A DNA stretch of 64,000 bases from Salvia splendens. Its lineage: Eukaryota > Streptophyta > Magnoliopsida > Lamiales > Lamiaceae. The notes beneath the pieces are model-generated. The model made no database searches, was not told the origin of the DNA, and saw only the letters and a list, made by a program, of their open reading frames with translations. Positions 55,975-64,000 of the stretch are shown piece after piece (the stretch's first letter is position 1; the number at the start of each line of letters is the position of its first letter). The stretch is from the NCBI RefSeq assembly GCF_004379255.2, contig NC_056035.1, positions 25,420,502 to 25,484,501 of the forward strand, given 5' to 3'. Position numbers and translations under genes: made by a program.

Positions 55975-58790
55975 ATGGCCAATTTCAGAGGAAATGTGCC
56001 GTTAGCTTTAATCACCATCACAATCTTGGCTTTCGCTGCGCTCTTATACACTGAGAGATTAGGCTCTTTATCTTCAGCAGCCAAGTTGAGGTTCAAACCA
56101 TGCGCTAGAATCAATGCTGGTGAGAAAAATCTCAGTTTTCACCTCAAACTTATATACATCGTATGTAGTAGTAGTAGTAGTAGTAGTATTTACTGTTTCA
56201 TCACTACCAACTTTGCAGTTGAGAGATTAGTTGATGTGAATGGCTTCAGTTACGCAGATGATGAATTGTTCGATTTTGATCCTGATCAATGCAGCCTGAA
56301 TCATGGGAAATGGGTGTTTAATCGCTCGATTGAGCCCCTATATTCGGATAGAACTTGTCGATTTTTAGACAGGCAGGTTTCTTGTGTGAAAAATGGTAGG
56401 CCGGATTCGGATTATAGGTACTGGGAGTGGCAACCCGACGGCTGCAGGCTGCCGAGGTAAAACACCACCATTTTTTAAGCTAGCCACATAATTGATCTAT
56501 TAGACCATTTCCAACCATACACTAAATTCCATTTTTAGTGTAAAAAACATCTCTAATCATACACCAAATTCAAACTCATTTTTAGAATTTTTCATGGACT
56601 AACTAACACCAAATATGGGTAGCTACTTCAAAAAATTCTGAAACATTACATATCACATTATTATTTTATTTAATTATTGTAAATATTGTATGCATATAAC
56701 ATGGAAAAGAAATCTAGATCATGGATTGTTTTATTGGATTGATAGTAATGAAAAACTAAAGAAACAGCGTGGCAAGTGAGGGTGAAAATGAATTATTGCA
56801 AAGGTAAAAAGTAATGAATGTAGTGCTTTTAAATATTGTTGTTTTACTTATTGGAGTATTGCTTTAAAATAAGGGTAAGATCGCTTTTAAATTTACAGCC
56901 TCTTTCTCAAAATACAAAATGGTGTAAGCATAATATTCCAAATTGATAGTTTAGTTTTAAATTTATATTTGAATTTTATTACAGCATGATTAGTGCATTT
57001 CAGTTTAAAAGTACTGTGATTTTTTTAATATAAAGTATATTTAATACATAAATATATTAATAAGAAAATTTTATATATAATTATTTATTTATTATAAACT
57101 ATTGATAAAATATTATGGGATTTATATGTAATTTATATAAGTATGTAGGTATAATTGAAAAAGTATAAAAACTACTACCTCCATATTTGAAAAATAGAAA
57201 CATTTGAAATGACACGGGTTTTAATGCATAATTGGTAAAGTAAGAGAGAAAAATTGGTAAAGTAAGAAAGAAAATGAAAGAAATGAATAAAGTAAGAGAG
57301 AGGAAGAGAAAAAGTAGTAAAAGTAGTGTTAGTTGATTGTGGATCCACGTCTAAAAATAGAAAGATTATAAAGTTTCTATTTTTAAGAGACGAGCCAAAA
57401 TGGAAATAGTTTCTATTTTTAAGAGACGATCCAAAGTGGAAATAATTTCTATTTTTTAAATACGGAGATAGTATGTCAGTATGGAATATTTTTTTGGGTT
57501 TAAGTTTGGAATAAATGATTGGAGTAGAATTACTTTTCGGTATGATCAGACTCAAAATTGGTTTGAGTTTGATTTAAATTTTTGAGGATGGTCTTATTAT
57601 TATTAAAAAATGAATGTATCTTGAAATTTGTTTTGCAGGTTTGATCCAAGAATGGTGCTTCGGAAACTTAAAGGGAAGAGGCTAATGTTTGTTGGGGACT
57701 CACTTCAAAGAGGGCAATGGCAGTCCTTTGTTTGCCTCGTTGATTCAGTGATACCGAAAGGAAAGAAGTCGATGAAACGAGGTCGTTTACATTCTGTTTT
57801 CGGAGCAAAGGTGAGTAACAAGTAAAAAAATATGAAAATGTGTGGAATTTTCGGGCACAGATGTTACGACATCTTTATTTGGTTAGGAATACGATGCGAC
57901 TGTGGAGTTCTATTGGGCACCTTTCCTGGTAGAATCCAACACTGATGTTCATATAAAAGCAGATCCAAAACAGAGAATAGTGAAGGTGGACTCAGTTGAA
58001 AAGCATGCCAAACACTGGTTGGGCGTTGACATCCTCGTCTTCAACACTTACGTTTGGTGGATGAGTGGCCTCAAAACTAAGATATTGTAATACTACTTAA
58101 TAGCATATTTTGTAAGGTAGATAACTCATCTATGGGTGAAATTCTATGAACAAAATTTTTATTCATAGAATTCGATCTCTGATGAGTTATCTACCCTACC
58201 AAACACGTGCTTAGTATAACCCATCTCTGTCTTATCTCTTGATTTCCCTGTGTGTCTCTCATATCATATGCGATATGGCGTGCAGATGGGGTTCGTTTGC
58301 AAACGGAGAAGAAGGCTACGAAGAGGTGGAGACACACATTTCGTACACGCTAGGGCTCAGAACATGGGCAAATTGGGTGGATTCAAACGTTGATCCCTCC
58401 AAAACACGAGTGTTCTTCACTACCATGTCGCCTTCACACCATAGGCCTGCAGATTGGGGGAATGAGAACGGCACGAAATGCTTCGATGAGAGGCTGCCGG
58501 TGCAGAAGAAAGGGCACTGGGGAAGTGGGTCGGACAAGAGGATGATGGGCGTGGTGGGCAGTGTCGTGGCGAGGATGAAGGTGCCGGTGACAGTGATCAA
58601 CATAACGCAACTATCGGAATATAGGATTGATGCGCACACATCAGTTTATACTGAGTTGGGAGGAAAAGTGTTGACGAGAGATCAAAAGGCTGATCCATTG
58701 CATTATGCTGATTGTATACACTGGTGCTTGCCTGGACTTCCTGATACTTGGAATCAAATATTCTATACAAATTTGATGTTATATGTTTGA
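55975..58790 (+). CDS. TBL: TRICHOME BIREFRINGENCE-LIKE (TBL) polysaccharide O-acetyltransferase
   Basis: Exons 55975-56119, 56219-56456, 57639-57810, 57887-58086 and 58286-58790 join in frame to 419 residues. Residues ~9-25 are a signal anchor ([17 protein letters not shown]) for a Golgi type II protein. The TBL domain begins with [20 protein letters not shown] and [16 protein letters not shown]. The catalytic GDS motif is in [19 protein letters not shown], and the DXXH motif in [15 protein letters not shown] near the C-terminus. Conserved stretches [13 protein letters not shown] and [12 protein letters not shown] are intact. The family transfers acetyl groups to cell-wall polysaccharides. 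Similarity to the xylan-acetylating group (ESK1/TBL29 to TBL33, TBL3) is my reading, but the exact member is uncertain. The 99-bp first intron, with a (GTA)n run, would read through in frame if unspliced. No lesion seen. Confidence 0.9.
56163..56188 (+). repeat. (GTA)n microsatellite in TBL intron 1
   Basis: About eight GTA units within the first intron (56120-56218). Read through, they would encode a run of serines that has no counterpart in the family. Confidence 0.9.
57172..57478. mobile_element. MITE in TBL intron 2
   Basis: Left CTACCTCCATATTTGAAAAA, right TTTTTAAATACGGAGATAGT: inverted ends with TA-rich flanks. The right part holds a duplicated unit (GTTTCTATTTTTAAGAGACG, 57374 and 57410). 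No coding sequence. Confidence 0.65.
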
Positions 58791-59079
58791 CATGAACACA
58801 ATTTGAATGATTTTGCCGCTAAATTTAGAACAAAGAAGGAATTACACCATCTGCTTCACATTGCTACTGTTTAGAGATGTCAAGTAGACTGGGCGATGTG
58901 GGCCGGCCCAAGCCTGCCCGTTAGTGAAATAGAGCGGGCCTGCCTGGGCTTAAGTACCACAGACCAATGTTGACTACAATCTAGACAATAAAAAATGATT
59001 TGTTTTGTTCTAACAACTGCTTCAAGCATATAATAAGTAAATAAGCAACTTTTGAATATTTTCATATTTCAAATCGCTC
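58791..59079. other. TBL 3' region and a small repeat remnant
   Basis: About 80 bp of probable 3' UTR, then 58873-58965 with GGGCC/CGGGCC motifs (GGGCCGGCCCAAGCCTGCCC), which resembles the end of a hAT-type element; a partner end was not found. No gene. Confidence 0.45.
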
Positions 59080-59220
59080 TCTCTCTCTAGAAAACGCTCT
59101 CATCCAATTGCCACTCCGGTGAAGTCCTCACCGCCGCCGGCTACGGCCAGCCGCCACATCATGAGAGGCGATACACACTAGAACTCAAGGTTTGCTATCG
59201 GAAATTGCTAAGAAACAAGC

Positions 59221-61866
59221 ATGGTCGAGAAGGATACGGCAGAATCGGCGTCGGACAACCCGCCGTCGGGAGATACTTCTCTAGCGTTGGGCAAGGAAAT
59301 AACAACCCAAACGGAGGACGAGGGAGTCACAATCACCTTCACTTCGAAGGCATAATCGAAGAAACAAGCTAGAAAGAAGGCCGGACTCAAACTGAGGTCA
59401 GCCAAGCCTCGGTCACCGGTTGTCTTCAAGGAAGGAAAAAAGAGGATCAGAAACTCCAACTTCGTGCCTCTCTCCCCCATCCCAGAGAAAAGAGTTGCGA
59501 GGAATAAGATACACTTTGATGTCGCCGAGCCGGAAAAGATACAAGTTGACGTCGCTGAGCCGGAGAAAACCCCCGACGGAAGGGTATCGATGGCTGAATA
59601 CTCAGCCGCCAAGCCGGCATATCCATCTGAGACAGGGGAGACGTCGCTTGGTTCCCCCTCAAAGGAAATACAGAGCAATAAGGAAGTAACTGCAGCAGGA
59701 GGTTCCGACGAGGGACAATGCTCGATGCCGCCGGCGTCGGTTACAGCCCCGGACGCTAAATTTCCACATACAAGCGCTTTGGTCAACGATCGACTCAGCC
59801 CCCCCCCCAACGGTAATAGGAATGAGCTGGAGCTAGATTTGTCTATTGTGGAGCAGTCTGATCACCATACCTATTTTGGAAAGCATACAAAATCCTCTTT
59901 TAAAAAGTGGGATAGAGAGATTACAAACTTGGCTAAATACAACCACAGCCCAAATGAGGAAAATCTTCGGTCAGCCGGGATTTTGACCAGCTCAAACACT
60001 GCTGCTAATGATATGATCCTAGACCTTATGGCTGCCCAGCCACTAAACCAGGGGTCCAACAAACCAAATATGGAACATGGGCGGACCAGAGCAGAGCCTG
60101 GACATGCAAGCGGTGGAAGAAGAGGCTAACAACAATGATGTCCCCACATTGGAAGGAAGGCCTCAGGTTGAGATGGATGGAGGTGAACATTTTCACACAA
60201 ACGATACCTTCGACGAACACTTCCCGTCACTCACCGTGGGTAGAACCAAAATCCTCATGAAAAACTTTGAAAAACCATTTGGCAGCAACATTTAAGAGAA
60301 AGGGAGGAAACCCAACCGAGAAGGGGGGTCATAGAATCATAGCGACAAGTGAATAATGTAGCAACACAACCGCCTCCGCGCGAAGATGGCAGGGGAGGGT
60401 CAGGCTCAAAACCGTCCATGGCGTCTGTGCTCAAACGTGGCGAAGCAGCTCCGAAACAAAATGAGCCTGTCACTTTCCAACCGGACAAGTTAAGGAAGAT
60501 TGGCCAAGTGAGCCTTATCGAAGGAAGACCAACGATCTACTTCTCGTGTGAAGACACTCAATATCAAGCAGAAAAAATGGGCCAAACGGTTGTAGGTAAG
60601 TTCTCCCACTCCGTTCCTTCTTCCCAACAAATACAAAAGGCCTTGAATGACATGGAATTTGTTGGTGGTTTTTCTTGGAAATACATTAATGCTGAACATG
60701 TGGCGATTCAAGTGGATGATTCCACGGATTACGCGAAGCTTCTCGCGGGGCAGAATGGCATGCCGGTATGGTATGTGGACAAGCATCCAATGAGAGTCTT
60801 CTGATGGTCGCCGGAATTCAACCCGTACTTCGAAACTCCTATCGCAGCAGTCTGGTGCAATCTCGTGGGGCTGCCGATTCACTTATTTGAAAAATCAGCC
60901 CTGTTCGCGATAGGTGGCTTACTTGGAACTCCTGTACAAATTGATCATGCGACGGCTACGCAATCGAGACTCTCGTTCGCAAGAATCTGTGTGGAGATAG
61001 ATATTTCAAAACCTCCAACAGAGGAGTTCACTATTGAAATGATGGGAGGAGAGCATGTTCAAAAGGTGAAATGGGATAAAATCCCATTATATTGTAGGGA
61101 TTGCTGTCACGTGGGCCATTCTAGCTTGGCGTGCTATGCCAATGGACAAAGGGTAAGACCGATGAAGCGAAATTATCACCCGCCGAGACATGCTAATTCG
61201 TACACAAAGGAACAACAGCCACAACATGGTTCAGCTGCAGGGGATAGAGGTATGGAAAATGTAGGGCCACTGCAGAAAGAGCAACACGAAGCACCTAACC
61301 AAAACCCCCATGAGGTCTTGACGAGCAATGGAAAGAAGGCTTGGAGCTACGAGCCGAGGAAAGATAACATCAGAACAAATCATGAACCAGAGGAACAGAG
61401 AGAATCCGAGGGAGATGGGTTCCAGAAACATGGGAGAAGAAGGGGCCGTAAGCACAAGTCAACAAACTCTGGACTACCAAAGATAAGTTCAAGTGGGGAC
61501 GTTAGAATGCAGAGAAATGTAGAAAGGACAAAAGAATCGGAAGCCGGAATCTTACAAGCCAGCTCCTCACACCTTTACACCCAGATTCAAGGAACGAGAG
61601 CACTTGGAAGACGCCCAGATGAGGCAATGAAAACCTTTGTGAAGCCAAGTTACTAGAAGCAACTTGAGGATGGGACATTTGATATGGATGACATGGAGGA
61701 AGGCCCTGAGCTGGCGGACGACACTGAGATCAGATCGCTAGTAAACAGAGCCGACCCAAATCCTCCGGAAGGAGGCTCTCCCAAGCATGCCATGTCAACT
61801 TTGGATAATATGGAGCTGATTGAGGAAGGGGGGCGATCTGCCTCACATTCCCTGATACCTCAATAA
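59221..61866 (+). pseudogene. LINE ORF1: DUF4283 and CCHC zinc-knuckle protein
   Basis: ATG at 59221 (MVEKDTAESASDNPPSGDTS). Breaks: TAA at 59353-59355, a frameshift near 60070-60110, a TAA at 60293-60295, a TGA at 60802-60804 and a TAG at 61654-61656. The domain from ~60480 (KLRKIGQVSLIEGRPTIYF, then KALNDMEFVGGFSWKYINAE) to ~61060 resembles DUF4283, the RNA-binding-like N-terminal domain of plant LINE ORF1. It is followed by a knuckle CRDCCHVGHSSLAC. A basic, low-complexity C-terminus comes last. The protein would bind LINE RNA; this copy is dead. Confidence 0.83.
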
Positions 61867-61982
61867 TGTCAAGTCATTTTATGTTCTGGAACGCAAGAGG
61901 GCTGGCTAACGCAGGCACTCAACGCGTCCTATCCCGGCTAATTAAGTCACACAATTTGTCTTTTGTTGCGATTATGGAGCCC
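61866..61982 (+). pseudogene. LINE ORF2 start: endonuclease N-terminus
   Basis: Thirty-nine codons: MSSHFMFWNARGLANAGTQR, then VLSRLIKSHNLSFVAIMEP, the usual first strand and helix of the AP-type endonuclease of plant LINEs. It ends in TAG at the junction with the next element. Confidence 0.82.
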
Positions 61983-63500
61983 TAGTCCCACCGAGGCCCG
62001 AGATTTGTAACCGCTTGAGGTTAGACTTCAAAATGGCGAATACAAATAACCAAATTTGGATACTAGCTCAGAAAGAATGGCAAGTGGAATGTTGCTTACG
62101 TCGTAACACTTTCGCACATAACACATAAATATAACATCAAGTAATTCATGTTCACGTTACAACGTAATAATACCATCACGTTGTCATATTCACACATAGC
62201 TTTCATACGTATACATACTCTTGCCAACACATTCTCATCATCTCAACATTGATTTCATATTCTTTCAATAACTTAAAACATACCTCACTTTCTTTTGATT
62301 GAGCGTGATGCTTCGGATGTTGAGTCATGACACTTCTAGTCTAGGGGTACTAATCTAGACTTGAACTGAAAGAAGACTCTCGGACTAGAGCGAAATAACG
62401 AAGCTCTGATACCACTCTGTCACGACCGCCCTTACTAAGGATAGTAAAGACGGGGAACTCGTGACTAGGGGAGGAATGAAGAAGCGGGGAAGAAATGTGG
62501 GAAGAAATAAAAGACAACAATAAAGGACGATATTTAATATGAAACTCAATTAACTTCCAAAAGAAATATTTTAGTCTATCAAACTTTAATGGAGGAATGA
62601 AGAAGCGGGTAAATGTCTCAAGGTACTTAATGGCATAGAACTGTATAGAGTAATGCGGAAAACTTTTAGAAAATACTTTCAAACAAGGCAGTGGAAAACA
62701 AGTATCTACGGAGAGTCATAGGACGACGCCCATGTATGAAGACACGACGCATCCGGGAATTTCTAAGGCTCAACTCAACATCCGCCGCAACATCACTGCT
62801 CAACCTGCACATTTTAAAAGAAATGCAGGGCTGAGTACTTAATATACTCAGCGGGCTCATGCCGAAAATATTTGATAAAAGTTATGTCATTCATACCATA
62901 GTGAACTCGAGTTTTACGTTTAGAAAAGAAATATCATCGAGTATCACAAAAACAGTTTCATAGTCTGGCCAGACAATCAATCTCCCCACTTTCTCAACAA
63001 CCCAACAATCACATCATCTTTCCACAGTGCGACGAAAGTGTGGCCACACTATTCGCCCATGAGACCGGCCGACTAGCAAGGACGGCTCCCGATCCCACCG
63101 GTGTACATAGCCTGATAGGGTTTGCAACCCTACTCAGACCCGAATTCGTTTCACACATAGCCCTATAGCCTAACGGAGCAAGCTTAAACGAACTAGGCAT
63201 CAAGCAACAATCTCAACATCAAAACAATTATGGCATGACATAACACTTTAAACCACCCTTATAACTCCGTAATCATACTTTTGAAAAACTAAAAGAGTTT
63301 AGTAAAAGAAAGCCCACCTCGCTTGCTTATACACACAATTCACAACTTTAATGCAACCCTTGCTCTTTGTATCCACGTACGCACAGCAACCCTTGTCAAC
63401 ACCATAACACAATTAGTTTTTCCATCAACAAATTTATCATGCATGCCCTATCATTCTTTTCATCGTTTTTCTTATATTGCCCATCCCAATCGTTCACCAT
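61983..63500 (-). mobile_element. Long-LTR Ty3 element, 5' LTR part and leader (minus strand)
   Basis: On the minus strand the LTR runs leftwards and ends GGGCGGTCGTGACA at 62418, followed three bases later by TGGTATCAGAGC (62414-62403), the primer-binding site complementary to initiator tRNA-Met. The leader continues down to ~61983. The LTR matches the family of the solo LTR at 8562-11308 (CTAAGGATAG, GACTAGGGGAGG, GAAGCGGGGAAGAAA shared). Only ~1.08 kb of the LTR is present before an Athila-family LTR replaces it at 63501. No pol is in the window. Confidence 0.85.
62403..62414 (-). other. Primer-binding site, tRNA-iMet type
   Basis: TGGTATCAGAGC on the minus strand, three bases from the LTR end. 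It fixes the orientation of the long-LTR Ty3 element and distinguishes its LTR from a solo LTR. Confidence 0.88.
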
Positions 63501-64000
63501 TGATAAGGCTAATTTCATGCATCGGTTAGGGGGGGTTAAATTCAACAATTTACGGGGTCTAACACATCTTTTAAGCCAGGTGTGTAGAAGTAATCTCCAA
63601 ACCCAGGAATGAAGGTAGAAATTCGCCTGGTGAAGGATTTGGCGAGAGAGTGAGAATAATGAAGGAAAAATTGCCTAGACAGAGGAGATCGCTAGCCGGA
63701 GGGTAGAACAGAGATTTCAAGAAAAGGCTTCTAGAAGATCGCCTCCACATGTATAAAAGAAAGAGCATGCAACATACAAAGAAGGACTTTTGGCTCTGAG
63801 CTCATTTTACACACACTTCTGCACACACTTGGGATTTCAGAATTTGAGAGGGGTTCGGGTTCATTTTCAGTTGGCGTTTGTGTACCACCGTCCTTGCGTA
63901 GGGCGAAGAAACAATTTACCTGCTTTCATATTAGTTTTCTGTTCGGATTTCAACCGAGTCTTCGCTGTTTGAAGCTCGACTTTCGTATTTGCTGATATAT
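63501..64000 (+). mobile_element. Athila-family LTR, runs off the window
   Basis: It starts TGATAAGGCTAATTTCATGC like the LTR at 298. Shared landmarks are GGGTCTAAC, the TATAAAA box (63752-63758) followed by AGAGCATGCAA, and ACCACCGTCCTTGC with GGGCGAAGAAACAATTTA. Many small differences from the 298 copy show that the two were inserted separately. It is probably a 5' LTR, with the body beyond 64000; a solo LTR is possible. Confidence 0.85.

Larger units (their letters stand above)
59080..61982 (+). mobile_element. LINE (L1-type), 3'-truncated
   Basis: A CT-rich leader, a broken ORF1 (59221-61866) and the first 39 codons of ORF2. ORF1 stop and ORF2 start overlap as TAATG at 61864-61868. Sequence stops matching a LINE at ~61982, where a minus-strand Ty3 element begins, so most of ORF2 is not in this window. 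LINEs usually lose their 5' end, so the loss of the 3' side fits a later insertion or deletion. Confidence 0.85.

Noticed and set aside
56120..56218. Reading the TBL first intron as coding (poly-Ser stretch)
   Set aside because: GTGAGA donor and TTTGCAG acceptor flank it, the family has no such insert, and splicing keeps the frame.

Overview
The window is nuclear DNA of a flowering plant, most likely a eudicot. The genes have many exons with GT-AG introns, and one is a TRICHOME BIREFRINGENCE-LIKE (TBL) cell-wall acetyltransferase gene. Between them lie Athila and chromovirus Ty3 retroelements, Copia pieces, a LINE, a large Mutator-like element (MULE), hAT deletion derivatives and many MITEs. 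The species cannot be fixed from sequence alone. No rRNA, tRNA or CRISPR was seen.

Layout. (1) 298-15389: decayed Athila-like Ty3 element; its pol is broken and its extra ORF is present twice. The first ORF copy is split by a 2.75-kb solo LTR with a clean 5-bp target duplication. (2) About 15390-17660: 3' half of a symplekin-like mRNA 3'-end-processing gene, cut at its 5' side by the Athila remnant. (3) 17661-25908: gene-free, AT-rich DNA with MITEs, a gutted Copia element and a second Copia 3' end. (4) 25909-28290: selenoprotein-T-like redox gene, 4 exons, apparently intact. (5) 28869-45740, minus strand: tomosyn/Lgl-type syntaxin-binding WD40 gene of about 24 exons, with at least three reading-frame lesions. 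Intron 3 holds a chromovirus, itself hit by two related hAT derivatives. Intron 2 holds a foldback MULE MITE placed on the splice donor. (6) 45912-54061: 8,150-bp MULE with long terminal inverted repeats and a perfect 9-bp target duplication, 172 bp upstream of the tomosyn ATG. It carries a plant-mobile-domain (PMD) gene and a transposase gene that converge. (7) 55975-58790: TBL gene, 5 exons, apparently intact. (8) About 59080-64000: LINE ORF1 and ORF2 start, cut off by a long-LTR Ty3 element on the minus strand, which is cut in turn by another Athila-family LTR running out of the window.

How parts relate. The host genes look independent: redox, vesicle fusion, RNA processing and cell wall. 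The most unusual unit is the MULE. Its two converging genes encode the same C-terminal tail, and clusters of short palindromes built on ACGCCAA/TTGGCGT sit at both ends and between the genes. The small foldback element next door follows the same design with another core (GACGCATGA/TCATGCGTC). Insertion order can be read in several places: host intron, then chromovirus, then hATs; and LINE, then long-LTR Ty3, then Athila.
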